Of a DNA stretch of 64,000 nucleotides, positions 27,788-36,959 are shown one piece after another. Origin of the DNA: Erwinia amylovora. GTDB lineage: Bacteria; Pseudomonadota; Gammaproteobacteria; Enterobacterales; Enterobacteriaceae. The translations under genes were made by a program, and so were the position numbers. Numbering within the stretch: the stretch's first letter is position 1; every line of letters begins with the position of its first letter. The notes beneath the pieces were generated by a model, which saw only the letters and a program-made list of their open reading frames with translations, made no database searches and was not told the DNA's origin. The stretch spans positions 3,100,001-3,164,000 of the forward strand of contig NZ_CP066796.1 in NCBI RefSeq assembly GCF_017161565.1, given 5' to 3'.

Positions 27788-28156
27788 TTAATCGTCCTGC
27801 TTACCTTTAAACTGCTTCACCAGATTATCCAGCTGCTTGCTATGATAGAAATCAATGCATTTTGCCAGCGTCATCGGCTCACCTGACTGACTGGTATATT
27901 CCTTAGCCAGAAACTCCTTACCCAACTTTCTAACAGCCGTATGTGCCGCAAGGGAATAATCGCCAAATTCCAGATAGCCACGAGCGGCGGCAGCGGCATC
28001 TTCTTTTACCTCTTTGCTTTGATAGCCTTGAGAAATACAGGTGCTTAGCGCATAGTTTTTTAAATACTGACCTGGGGTATAAGCTGTCTTAGCGCCAGCT
28101 TGGACAGAAAATAATAATGCAGCAGCCAATGAAATCCATTCTATTTTAATAACCAT
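27788..28156 (-). CDS. tai4: Tai4 immunity protein, copy 2 (cognate to Tae4)
   Basis: This 122-residue exported protein has a signal peptide (ISLAAALLFSVQAGA) and a Tai4 mature domain (LKNYALSTCISQGYQSKEV, GYLEFGDYSLAAHTAV, KCIDFYHSKQLDNLVK). Its start overlaps the tae4 stop by 16 nt, the expected arrangement for the cognate pair. In the periplasm it would bind and block Tae4 to prevent self-killing and protect kin. Confidence 0.92.
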   Translation of the reverse strand: MVIKIEWISLAAALLFSVQAGAKTAYTPGQYLKNYALSTCISQGYQSKEVKEDAAAAARGYLEFGDYSLAAHTAVRKLGKEFLAKEYTSQSGEPMTLAKCIDFYHSKQLDNLVKQFKGKQDD

Positions 28157-28620
28157 ATAGAACCCTCATTCGAGATTGGGAAATAACAGTGATCGGAGCA
28201 AACCGATCCATTCCATAAAGTTGCATGCCCGCTAGCATCACTCCAGCCATTCACTGCAAACACCAATATTCCTTTCAGATTCTGAAAATCACCGGGCGTT
28301 GGGTTTTTTACTATCTTGTCAGGTTTACCGTATTTTTTATGCATATACGTCAACAGATCTTTTACCCGATATATGTACCAATTTTTATCATCCCCTGAAA
28401 CCGTTTTCCAGACGCCTCTTTCGACTCTAGCCCCAGAGTAGTTTAACGTGTAACTCATTCTTATCGCGCACGCATTGGTAAATCCCTGTGAGGGGTCCTG
28501 TTCACCTAGCATGATATTTGCACCGACATTTCCACCTATCTTTTTCCCAACGGATGAAACATCGATATTTATCTCACTGAAGCGCTGCCATGCCTGTAAA
28601 AAAGCGGGTCTTATTGCCAT
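28141..28620 (-). CDS. tae4: Tae4 peptidoglycan amidase effector
   Basis: This 159-residue T6SS effector of the NlpC/P60-like Tae4 family cleaves the peptide part of peptidoglycan. The catalytic Cys is C51 in FTNACAIRMSY and the His is H132 in SGHATLWNG; a downstream acidic residue (D143 in CSDHCYF) fits the third position. No signal peptide is present, as expected for delivery in the Hcp tube or on the spike. It lies between hcp and tai4. Confidence 0.92.
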   Translation of the reverse strand: MAIRPAFLQAWQRFSEINIDVSSVGKKIGGNVGANIMLGEQDPSQGFTNACAIRMSYTLNYSGARVERGVWKTVSGDDKNWYIYRVKDLLTYMHKKYGKPDKIVKNPTPGDFQNLKGILVFAVNGWSDASGHATLWNGSVCSDHCYFPISNEGSIWLLK

Positions 28621-28654
28621 AAATTTTCCTTATGAGAATAAAAGTACTGAAGAA

Positions 28655-28690
28655 ATAAATTGCCCATTCCATCGTGAATGGGCAATTTGG
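28655..28690 (-). terminator. Strong hairpin between hcp and tae4
   Basis: The arms AAATTGCCCATTC (28657-28669) and GAATGGGCAATTT (28676-28688) form a perfect 13-bp stem with a 6-nt loop, just after the hcp stop. It probably ends or stabilises an abundant hcp transcript and separates it from the effector genes. Confidence 0.75.
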
Positions 28691-28698
28691 CTGAATAA

Positions 28699-29181
28699 TT
28701 ACGCTTCTTTATTCTCTTTAATATTCCAGCCAGCGCTGCTTTCTGCGCCTTTACCGCCGGAGGTGCTCTGCTCCCAGTACTGCTGTTTCACTTTGGCAGC
28801 CTGGAATGCGTAGGTTACGCCCAGAGTATCGTCACCGTCGGAACCAACGAACTGCACGTTGGTGACCAGCACGTCTTCCAGAGTAATACGCGTGTACTCA
28901 ATCTGAGTGCCGCCCGCTTTACATACGGAAACTTCTACTTTACCTACGTGCTTACCGCTGGCGCAGTTTTTCAGCAGCGCGGTGACCGCTTTATCAATTT
29001 TTGCATTGATGTGCAGATCGTTAAAGTTCACTTTACCGGCACCGCCGCCGCCGCCTACCGACATATTGCCCGGCTGGGTAGCGCCCCAGGAGAAAGAAGA
29101 CACGTCGATCCAACCGGTGTGGTTAGAATCTTTAGATTCACCGGTTACACCGTCAACTTTCAAATACATATCAATAGCCAT
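28699..29181 (-). CDS. hcp: Hcp tube protein (TssD)
   Basis: This 160-residue protein is the subunit of the inner tube pushed out of the cell. It starts MAIDMYLKVDGVTGESKD and has SFSWGATQP, VNFNDLHINAKIDKA and DDTLGVTYAFQAAKV, all typical of Hcp. It stands alone between two spacers with its own upstream region and a strong terminator. This fits an independently and highly expressed gene. Confidence 0.96.
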   Translation of the reverse strand: MAIDMYLKVDGVTGESKDSNHTGWIDVSSFSWGATQPGNMSVGGGGGAGKVNFNDLHINAKIDKAVTALLKNCASGKHVGKVEVSVCKAGGTQIEYTRITLEDVLVTNVQFVGSDGDDTLGVTYAFQAAKVKQQYWEQSTSGGKGAESSAGWNIKENKEA

Positions 29182-29356
29182 GGTTATCTACTCTCATTAG
29201 TTAAGTTATTGCTTTTACCCTGCTTCCTTCAGGAAACCTTTGGGCTTAGATAAAGCACTGATATGGCATACAGGAAAATAGATGAATGCATAAGCACTTC
29301 ATATTTACCTCTGCCTTGCTTCTGAATATCGCTACACGGGATATCTCAGAGGAGAT

Positions 29357-29388
29357 AGCGATTAATAACATTTCAATGATTAATCGCT
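29357..29388. promoter_or_regulatory. Inverted repeat upstream of hcp
   Basis: AGCGATTAAT (29357-29366) and ATTAATCGCT (29379-29388) are perfect 10-bp inverted arms 12 nt apart in the 277-nt tssC-hcp spacer. It could be a regulator binding site or a transcript hairpin. No regulator is identified. Confidence 0.4.
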
Positions 29389-29389
29389 A

Positions 29390-29436
29390 AATTTAAGGGC
29401 GTTTGGCCTGCCTGATTGGCCCACAGGCTAAACGCT
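29390..29436 (-). terminator. Terminator-like hairpin after tssC
   Basis: The arms GCGTTTGGCCTG (29399-29410) and CAGGCTAAACGC (29424-29435) pair with one G-U. On the minus strand they are followed by CCTTAAATTT. It lies just after the tssC stop and probably separates the tssB-tssC transcript from hcp. Confidence 0.5.
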
Positions 29437-29458
29437 GATTATTTACTGCGGGGGCATA

Positions 29459-30958
29459 TCACGCGTCGTTCGATTTCAGCGACGGCAGTTTAGAAACCAG
29501 ACGCAGTGATACGGTCAGGCCCTCCAGCTGGTAATGCGGACGCAGAAAGAACTTGGCGGCGTAGTAGCCCGGGTTATCTTCAATCTCCTGCACCTGCACC
29601 TCGGCAGAAGCCAGCGGCTTACGCGATTTGGTTTCCTGTGAGGAGTTAGCCGGGTCACCGTCAACGTAGTTCATCACCCAGTCGTTCAGCCAGCGCTCCA
29701 TCTCGTCGCGCTCGCGGAAGGAGCCAATTTTGTCGCGCACGATGCACTTCAGATAGTGGGCAAAGCGGCAGCAGGCGAACAGGTACGGCAGGCGCGCCGC
29801 CAGACGCGCATTGGCAGTGGCGTCGGCATCGTGGTACTCCGCCGGTTTCTGCAGCGACTGTGCGCCGATAAAGGCGGCAAAGTCGGAGTTTTTGCGGTGC
29901 ACCAGCGGCATAAAACCGTTTTTCGCCAGCTCGGCTTCACGACGATCGCTGATGGCGATTTCGGTCGGGCATTTCATATCCACGCCGCCGTCGTCGCTCG
30001 GGAAGGTGTGGCACGGCAGATTTTCCACCGCCCCGCCGGACTCGACGCCGCGAATTGAGGTACACCAGCCAAAATCCTTAAACGAACGGTTGATATTGGC
30101 GGCCATCGCGTAGGCGGCGTTGGTCCAGGTGTAGTTACCGTGGTTAGCGCCGTCGGTCTGCTCTTCGAAGTCGAAGCTGTCGACCGGGTTGGTGCGAATG
30201 CCGTACGGCAGGCGCGACAGGAAGCGCGGCATCACCAGGCCAAGATAGCGTGCATCTTCCGACTCGCGCAGACTGCGCCACGCGGCATATTCGGTGTTCT
30301 GGAAGATTTTGGTCAGGTCGCGCGGGTTGGCCAGCTCCTGCCAGGACTCCATCTGCATCACGCCCGGCGCGGTGCCGGTGATAAACGGACAGTGGGCGGC
30401 AGAACCGATACGCGCCATTTCGCTAAGCAGCTCCACGTCCTGCGGGCTGTGGTCAAAGTAGTAGTCGCCCACCAGGCAACCAAAGGGTTCGCCGCCAAAC
30501 TGGCCGTACTCTTCCTCATAGATCTTCTTGAAGATGGGGCTTTGATCCCAGCTAACGCCTTTGTAGCGCTTCAGCGTGCGGCCCAGCTCCTGTTTAGAGA
30601 TGCTCATAAAGCGGATTTTCAGCATCTCATCGGTTTCGGTATTGTTGACCAGATAGCTCAGGCCGCGCCACGCGCCTTCCAGCTGCTGGAAGTCTTCATG
30701 GTGGATAATCTGGTTGACCTGCAGGGAGAGCTTCTCGTCGATCTCGGCGATCAGCGCCTGAATGGTGCGGTAGGCATCGTTGGATACGGTAACGGTATTT
30801 TCCAGCGCCTGCTGCGCCAGGGTTTTCACCGCACTTTCCACCGCGGCGCGCGCCTGGTCGCTTTTCGGGCGGAACTCTTTATTCAGCAGCGCGCTGAACG
30901 CGTCCTCGCTGTAGGCCTGCTGTTGCAGGTCGCCAGACTGTTGGAATTGATTGCTCAT
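29459..30958 (-). CDS. tssC: Sheath protein TssC (VipB)
   Basis: This 499-residue protein is the large subunit of the contractile sheath. Family marks include LEGAWRGLSYLVNNT, EFGQFGGEPFGCLVGDYYF-like EEYGQFGGEPFGCLVGDY, FLSRLPYGIRTNPVDSF and CRFAHYLKCIVRDKIGSF. The start lies 3 nt after the tssB stop, so the pair is cotranslated. Complete. Confidence 0.96.
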   Translation of the reverse strand: MSNQFQQSGDLQQQAYSEDAFSALLNKEFRPKSDQARAAVESAVKTLAQQALENTVTVSNDAYRTIQALIAEIDEKLSLQVNQIIHHEDFQQLEGAWRGLSYLVNNTETDEMLKIRFMSISKQELGRTLKRYKGVSWDQSPIFKKIYEEEYGQFGGEPFGCLVGDYYFDHSPQDVELLSEMARIGSAAHCPFITGTAPGVMQMESWQELANPRDLTKIFQNTEYAAWRSLRESEDARYLGLVMPRFLSRLPYGIRTNPVDSFDFEEQTDGANHGNYTWTNAAYAMAANINRSFKDFGWCTSIRGVESGGAVENLPCHTFPSDDGGVDMKCPTEIAISDRREAELAKNGFMPLVHRKNSDFAAFIGAQSLQKPAEYHDADATANARLAARLPYLFACCRFAHYLKCIVRDKIGSFRERDEMERWLNDWVMNYVDGDPANSSQETKSRKPLASAEVQVQEIEDNPGYYAAKFFLRPHYQLEGLTVSLRLVSKLPSLKSNDA

Positions 30959-30961
30959 CGC

Positions 30962-31498
30962 TTACTCCTTGTTGCCGTGGTCGTCGGCTGCCTTGTCGTC
31001 AGCTTTCGGCAGATGGCTAAGTGATTGCAGCAGCGTCGGGTCCTGCAGGATTTTGCCGATCAGCTCTTCCGCACCGTTTTTGCCATCCATGTAGGTCAGC
31101 AGGTTAGCCAGCTGGGTACGGGCATCCAGCAGCTGATTAAGCGGTTCCACCTTGCGCGCTACCGCATCCGGCGAGAAGTCTTCCATGCTGTTAAAGGTCA
31201 GGTCGATGTTAAGACGCCCTTCGCCGGTCAGGGTGTTTTCTGCCTGGAATGCCACACGAGGCTTCAGCGCCTTCATGCGTTCATCAAAGTTATCGACGTC
31301 GATTTCAAGGAACTTACGTTCATCGATGCCCGGCTGCGCTTCCAGCGGTTTACCGACCAGGTCGGACATCACGCCCATCACGAAGGGCAGCTGGATTTTG
31401 CGTTCCGCGCCATAAATTTCCACGTCGTACTCAATCTGCACGCGTGGCGCGCGGTTACGGGCAATGAATTTCTGCCCACTGGATTTACTGACTGCCAT
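30962..31498 (-). CDS. tssB: Sheath protein TssB (VipA)
   Basis: This 178-residue protein is the small sheath subunit. The start is placed at MAVSKSSGQKFIARNRAPRV (31498), which follows a GGAG-like site; an ATG 12 nt upstream is possible. The motif VQIEYDVEIYGAERKIQLP is diagnostic, with FLEIDVDNFDERMKALKP later. It forms the sheath with TssC around the Hcp tube. Confidence 0.95.
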   Translation of the reverse strand: MAVSKSSGQKFIARNRAPRVQIEYDVEIYGAERKIQLPFVMGVMSDLVGKPLEAQPGIDERKFLEIDVDNFDERMKALKPRVAFQAENTLTGEGRLNIDLTFNSMEDFSPDAVARKVEPLNQLLDARTQLANLLTYMDGKNGAEELIGKILQDPTLLQSLSHLPKADDKAADDHGNKE

Positions 31499-31560
31499 GG
31501 TGTTCTCCATTGTGTGTGCGCTTTAGAGATAGTGACGCTTACAGGGCCTGACGAAGCAGG

Positions 31561-32579
31561 CTATGAGTGGTCGCGACGCCCGAAAATCGTTTCCAGCTGG
31601 TGCACGCCGTCCGGGGCGAGGTCGCGGATAATGTCCATAAAGTCCAGCTCTATCATGCGTTGTACCCGCTCGATCATCAGCGGAGCCGGGTGGCTTGGCT
31701 CGTGCTGGCTGAAGTACTGTTTCACCTTTTCCAGCATCAGCTGCGCATCGCTGCGCGAGCCAAGCTGTACGCTGCGCCAGTCGGCGTGCTGCTGTGCCGC
31801 TGGCGCGGCGGCTGGCGGCGGCGTTGCGCTGCTGGCGGCGGTTTCCACCCGGGGGATCAGGGTGCTGAGGTCGGTGGCCTGACAGGCGGCGGCCACGGTA
31901 TTGACGGTTTTCAGCAGCTGCTCCATTTCCGGCAGCGCCGCAGCGCCCAGCTGCTCAGTCAGCGTTTCGCGAATTGTCAGTAACCGCTCACTTATTTTGA
32001 GAACAGCATCAATGCCGGGCAGCCCCCCCTTATCAGCTCATCCTGCAAACGGGTGCGGCCGCCGGGGTAGCCGGGGCATTCGGTTTTGCTGCCGTCGAGC
32101 AGTGCACAGGCGTCACGCAGACTGATTTCATCGGTGGCATAGCGCAGCAGCGGCGCCTGGCGCAGCGCGCTGGTCAGCGCCGATTTGTCCCCCAGCGCCG
32201 CCAGCGCATTAAGACGGTAAAACGGATCCTCTGCGCCATCCTCTTCCAGTGACGGCCACAGCGGCTGCCAGTAAAGCAGCAGCGCCTGCTGGATAAGATG
32301 CAGGCCATCGGCGTAACCGCTCAATCCTTTTAGCTGGGTCCAGGCGCGGGTCAGCGCCAGCATCACGCGCAGATCTTTGCTGCGCCCCAGCAGTCCCAGC
32401 GCCAGCCGCTCGACTTTGTTCCAGTCTGCGGGTTCTGCCGGAATGATGGTGTCGCCAAACTGCTGCTCGGCTTTGCCGGCGCTGGCCTGTTCCATCGCCA
32501 TGTAGTCGGCGTCATATTCGAGATTTTCCCCACAGGGGCGTTCAGGCGTGACCGGGGCCAGCAGCGTTTCAAGATTCAT
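31561..32579 (-). pseudogene. tssA: TssA, frameshifted at a G tract
   Basis: TssA primes and coordinates tube-sheath growth. The N-terminal ImpA domain is intact from MNLETLLAPVTPERPCGE to QDELIRGG. The frame then leaves the gene at a run of seven G on the coding strand (C at 32023-32029) and stops at 31992. Adding one G restores LIRGGLPGIDAVLKISERLL, followed by LPEMEQLLKTVN and the C-terminal region ending HQLETIFGRRDHS at 31561. So the gene is one base short. It could be a true loss, slippage or a sequencing error. The total length would be about 340 residues. Confidence 0.88.
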
Positions 32580-32596
32580 CGCGTTTCCTTACTCGG

Positions 32597-33313
32597 TTAC
32601 TCAAACATCGGTGGATACAGCCCGTTACGGCCGGGTTTTGCGCCCGCTGCCGGGTCGAACAGCATGTTAAACAGCTGGCTGGTGAAGTTGCCGCTGTGCA
32701 GATGGGTGTAGAGCGGATAGCCGTCGGTGCGGTTGGTCCACCAAAAGCTGGTGTATTGCTGCGGGCTGAAGCAATCCGCTGCCTGACGCCAGCCCAGCGT
32801 GTCCTGCTGGTCATCGTAGCCAATTGCCTGCAGAATGCCGGATGCGTCGTGATCCTTCGGCTCGGGCGGTGCGGGGATCGCCAGCAGCGCCGCGTCGAGC
32901 TGTTCAGCTGAACAGCCGTTGCGCACGCCCTGTAACAGGGTGCGCCCCAGCTGCTGATACCACTCGCCCGCCCGCGCCAGGCGCTGGGGAGACCACTGCG
33001 TCAGGCTGTAACTGAGCAACGCGCAGACCGGATACTGCCGCCCCACGCTGTCACGCGCCGGTAGCAGGCAGCCCATTTGCACCAGGCGGCTACCCAGCAG
33101 CGGCGGAATGACAAAGTTCCATACCGGGGCGCTGGCAAACTGGCGGCCGCTGTCCGGGCGCTGCTCTTCGCTTTGCTGCCAGTCCAGCAGCCCCAGCTGG
33201 AACCAGTGGATCCACGCGTTATACAGTGCATCCGGGAAGCGGCGTCTCAAAAAATCACCGGCACTGGGCAATTTGCCGTACCAGCCAATTGCAGGCATCT
33301 GGCTCATCATCAT
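32597..33313 (-). CDS. tagF: T6SS repressor TagF (ImpM family)
   Basis: This 238-residue protein belongs to the BMA_A0400/ImpM family: GWYGKLPSAGDFLRRRFP near the start, IPPLLGSRLVQMGCLLPARDSVGR in the middle, and FWWTNRTDG near the end. TagF holds the T6SS off after translation, in known systems by acting on Fha. It lies between tssM and tssA. MMMSQMP gives three possible start codons within 9 nt. Confidence 0.92.
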   Translation of the reverse strand: MMMSQMPAIGWYGKLPSAGDFLRRRFPDALYNAWIHWFQLGLLDWQQSEEQRPDSGRQFASAPVWNFVIPPLLGSRLVQMGCLLPARDSVGRQYPVCALLSYSLTQWSPQRLARAGEWYQQLGRTLLQGVRNGCSAEQLDAALLAIPAPPEPKDHDASGILQAIGYDDQQDTLGWRQAADCFSPQQYTSFWWTNRTDGYPLYTHLHSGNFTSQLFNMLFDPAAGAKPGRNGLYPPMFE

Positions 33314-33323
33314 TTCCTTGCGG

Positions 33324-36300
33324 CTACGGGCATGAGAATCCGGAAAGCTGAAACGGATTGCGGATGCTGTTCGGAGTAAACTCCAGCGTCACGCGATGGC
33401 CGTCAACGTTAAAACTGGCCTGACGGCTCAGGCTGCTGCTGCCCGGCGCTAACTGCGCACGGTCAAAGAAGCGATTCAGCGCCCAGACGCCGTTAGTCAC
33501 CAGCGTCGAGGTAGTGCCATTCGCCAGCCCAAGCTGCATACGCACCTGGCTGGTGCCGCCGCTGCCGGGCCAGTTCATCAGCTGTACCGCCTGCGGCCCG
33601 TGGCTGTAACGCAGTAGCTGGCCGTCAACATCCAGCGTCAGATTAAGAATATCGTTATCCATGCGCAGCGTGCGCACCGTCACGCGAAACGCTGGCGTGG
33701 TGGCACCGTTAGCAAAGAAGGCATCGCGGATGCTTTGCGCCTGCTGGAACGGACGCAGTATGTCTTCGCCGCCGATGCCCTTGCCGTCAATACCCGGCGT
33801 AAAGCGCCAGGCTGGCTGCGTGGTATCGACTTTATTGGCGAGGTTATCGCGGAAGAAGCTGTCCATCAGGCCGTTGCCGGGGGCAAACATACGAGCCAGG
33901 TCGTCCGGGGTGACTTCGCTGCGCGCCGAACGCACCAGCGGGTAGCGGCCGGCAATCGCCTGACGGCAGAAGCCGCCGACTTCGCTGCTGATGCGCTTGC
34001 GCACGTTTTCCAGTTCGCGGCGCTGTGCGTCACTGCTGGCACCAACCGCAAGGGTGGAAAATACGGTTTGCAGCGAACCGGGTAAGCGTCCGGCGCTGGC
34101 CTGCAAATGGCTGATGGCATCCCCGGCGGGCGGCGGCATACCGCTGTTGGCCGCATCCTGCACCGCCGTCAAGTAGCGGTACAGGTCATCGATCTGGCGG
34201 ATGAAGTCATCAAAAGCGATGGTTTTTCCGCCCTGCTCCAGCGGCTGCGCCAGTTCGATAACCGGCGCAAAATGGTTGGCAACCGCCTGTTCAGGCGCCT
34301 GATCTGCCGCCGCCGCCGCGCTGTTCTGCCGCGAACGGAACAGCGCCTGTAGGGTGCGGGCAGCGCTGTTATCAGCATCGGCATCCTTATCCTTGCCCGC
34401 CTGTTTTTCATCCGTCGGCAGTTTTTCCAGCACCAGGTAGCGGCTGAGGTTAATCACCAGCTTACGCAGCGGCGAATTGTTACTTGAGAGCAGCCGCGCG
34501 CTGTTGATGCGCTGGGCAAGATCGGCGCTGTTGTTCAGCTGAATATCCTGTAGCAAGCCATCCCACTGGCGGATGTAGTCGCTGATATACAGCTGGCGCA
34601 CCGCCGCATCGGTTTGCTGCTGGCTCTCCCCGGCTGATTGTGCGCCCAGCACCCAGCGGTCGTCGTCATGCAGCGCCGTCGTGACCGCAGCGATATGCTT
34701 ATCAAAGCTTTGCCAGTAGCCGTCCGGGGTAAACAGGCCGGAAATGCCATCGGCAATCGAGCCGCCACTTTTGCGCGAAAACACCAGCTCGCTCTGCGGG
34801 CCGCCGAGAGAGGCCAGCGACACCGGTTTCAGGCTTTCATCGCGTTCCAGCAGGCGCTTAAGCCGCCCCCAGACGCGCTGTGACAGCGGCATCTGGTTAA
34901 TCAGCGCCTGCTCGCGCTTTACCAGCGCGTCATCCCGCGCATAGGGAGAAGCCTGGATCTGGTTTTCCAGCAGCTGGCTGAGATGCCATTCCAGCTGTTT
35001 CAGCTGCGCCTGCGTGACGTTTTGCGGCAGGTTACGCTGCAGGTTGAGCATCAGCCAGGCGTGCAGGAACTTGCCGTCATAGTGCTGCGGCTGATACAGC
35101 ATCTGATAGGCTTTCAGCGCCTCATAGCTGTAGTCGGCATCGCTGCCGTTGTCGTTACGCAACCAGCCGGCGATCGACTGCGCCACCTGCGGCAGCAGCA
35201 GCTGTTTCAGCGATTTCTGGTACAGCGCCTGGGTGGCATCGCTGACCTCGGCTCCGCGATACAGCCCCATACGGCGGCTTATCGGCGGCGAGTTGAGGTC
35301 AAATTCGCTGCTTTCCGGCAGCTTCAACAGGCTGTTCAGCAATGGCAGCAGGGCAAACAGATCGCCCTGCTCGCTGCCCTGTAGCGCACTGCTCTGCCGC
35401 ACCACTTCCGGCACCCGCGCCTGCACCTGTTGCAGATAGCTTTTGTTGTTGCCGTAGCTGGTAAACCACAGTAGTGCGCTAATCACCAGCGCGGCGGCGA
35501 GGGCGATATAGCCCGACCACAGCAGCGCCCGGTTACGCAGTTCCCACCAGCGGTTGCTGCCCGCCAGCCCGGACTCGGGAAAAATCACTTTTTGCAGCAC
35601 GTCTTTCAGGAAGAAGCTCTGCCCCTTGTTGCCGGGGATTGGTGCCGCTTTACTGGTCTGGTCCCAGCTGCCACTCTGGCCGCTGGCCGCATCCTGCTGC
35701 GGCAGCTGTAAGGCGCGGTTAAGTTCGCCCATTACCCGGTCAAACGGCAGCCCTTCCTGGGTGCCGCTGGCGAAGTAAATCCCACGCGGTGAGAACTGGG
35801 TTTCAAAGTCAGATCGGGCAAATACCGTGTCCAGATACTCCGCCAGCAGCGGACGCAGCGCGGCGAATTCCTGTGGGAATAAGAAACTTTCGGCGCGCGC
35901 CTTTACATCGCTCTCCTGGAGCAAGGTGTCCGCCAGTCCGGCATCCAGCCGCTGTTGCAGCAGCGCATATTCCTGGCTGAACGCCGTCGGCAGGTCAAAA
36001 TCGCTCATCTTCGCCCGTTCCCACGGGAAGGTGAAGCCCCAGATCTGTTCACGCTGGGCCTTGTCGAATTGGGCAAAGTAGGCGCGAAAGCCTTTCAACA
36101 GGTCGGTCTTGGTGACCAGCACGTAGACCGGAAAACGAATGCCCAGCTGTTCATGCAGTTCGGTCAGGCGCTGGCGCAGCGCCACCGCCTGCTGCTGCGC
36201 AGCCTCGGCCGACTGGGTGAGCAGATCGGAAACGCTGACGGTAACAATCACCCCGTTGATTGGCTGGCGGGCGCGGTATTTACGCAGCAGATTGATAAAG

Positions 36301-36956
36301 CCTTGCCATTCTCCGGCATCCTGCTGCTGCTGGCTCTCCTGAGTGGTGTAGCGCCCGGCGGTATCCAGCAGCACCGCTTCATTGGTAAACCACCAGTCAC
36401 AGTTGCGCGTGCCGCCAATACCGCGCAGCGCGGATTTGCCAAAGCGGTCGGCCAGCGGGAACTGCAGCCCGGAGTTGACCAGCGCGGTGGTTTTTCCGGC
36501 ACCCGGCGCGCCGATGATCACATACCACGGCAGCTGATAGAGATACTGGCGGCTGAAGCGCTGCGCCCAGAACGGCGAGCGGCGGCCGTCGGCGTGAGTG
36601 AAATGCGCTTTTTTCAGCAGCTCGGAGGCTTCGTTAAAGCGTTCAGCCAGCACCCGGTCTTCGCTGGTCAGGCGCGGATTGTCGCCGTCCGGCTGTTCGC
36701 CGGGAGTGGTTTTCAGACTACCCATCAGCTTGCGGTTCAGCCAGGCGTTATACAGGCGCGGCACCAGGTTGCCCAGCGCCCACACCAGATAAAGCAGGCC
36801 AATACTGATCTGGCGGTTGACTTCCGGCGCCAGCGGGCGCGAGTCGACTATCGAAAATACCGGGCCAATTACCCAGATAATAAACGACAGCGCGGTAATC
36901 CCCACAAAGCCCCACAGCAGGCGATGGGTTAAAACGGCAAACAGCATATTCAACAT
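33324..36956 (-). CDS. tssM: Membrane complex protein TssM (IcmF)
   Basis: This 1210-residue inner-membrane protein spans the periplasm and contacts TssJ. Two N-terminal hydrophobic helices (about 10-55) are followed by a cytoplasmic NTPase-like domain with a Walker A motif GAPGAGKTTALVNSG. A third helix lies near residue 480 (SGYIALAAALVISALLWFTS). The large periplasmic part ends in a beta domain (FNVDGHRVTLEFTPN). Complete; 3 nt after tssL. Confidence 0.96.
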   Translation of the reverse strand: MLNMLFAVLTHRLLWGFVGITALSFIIWVIGPVFSIVDSRPLAPEVNRQISIGLLYLVWALGNLVPRLYNAWLNRKLMGSLKTTPGEQPDGDNPRLTSEDRVLAERFNEASELLKKAHFTHADGRRSPFWAQRFSRQYLYQLPWYVIIGAPGAGKTTALVNSGLQFPLADRFGKSALRGIGGTRNCDWWFTNEAVLLDTAGRYTTQESQQQQDAGEWQGFINLLRKYRARQPINGVIVTVSVSDLLTQSAEAAQQQAVALRQRLTELHEQLGIRFPVYVLVTKTDLLKGFRAYFAQFDKAQREQIWGFTFPWERAKMSDFDLPTAFSQEYALLQQRLDAGLADTLLQESDVKARAESFLFPQEFAALRPLLAEYLDTVFARSDFETQFSPRGIYFASGTQEGLPFDRVMGELNRALQLPQQDAASGQSGSWDQTSKAAPIPGNKGQSFFLKDVLQKVIFPESGLAGSNRWWELRNRALLWSGYIALAAALVISALLWFTSYGNNKSYLQQVQARVPEVVRQSSALQGSEQGDLFALLPLLNSLLKLPESSEFDLNSPPISRRMGLYRGAEVSDATQALYQKSLKQLLLPQVAQSIAGWLRNDNGSDADYSYEALKAYQMLYQPQHYDGKFLHAWLMLNLQRNLPQNVTQAQLKQLEWHLSQLLENQIQASPYARDDALVKREQALINQMPLSQRVWGRLKRLLERDESLKPVSLASLGGPQSELVFSRKSGGSIADGISGLFTPDGYWQSFDKHIAAVTTALHDDDRWVLGAQSAGESQQQTDAAVRQLYISDYIRQWDGLLQDIQLNNSADLAQRINSARLLSSNNSPLRKLVINLSRYLVLEKLPTDEKQAGKDKDADADNSAARTLQALFRSRQNSAAAAADQAPEQAVANHFAPVIELAQPLEQGGKTIAFDDFIRQIDDLYRYLTAVQDAANSGMPPPAGDAISHLQASAGRLPGSLQTVFSTLAVGASSDAQRRELENVRKRISSEVGGFCRQAIAGRYPLVRSARSEVTPDDLARMFAPGNGLMDSFFRDNLANKVDTTQPAWRFTPGIDGKGIGGEDILRPFQQAQSIRDAFFANGATTPAFRVTVRTLRMDNDILNLTLDVDGQLLRYSHGPQAVQLMNWPGSGGTSQVRMQLGLANGTTSTLVTNGVWALNRFFDRAQLAPGSSSLSRQASFNVDGHRVTLEFTPNSIRNPFQLSGFSCP

Positions 36957-36959
36957 CGG

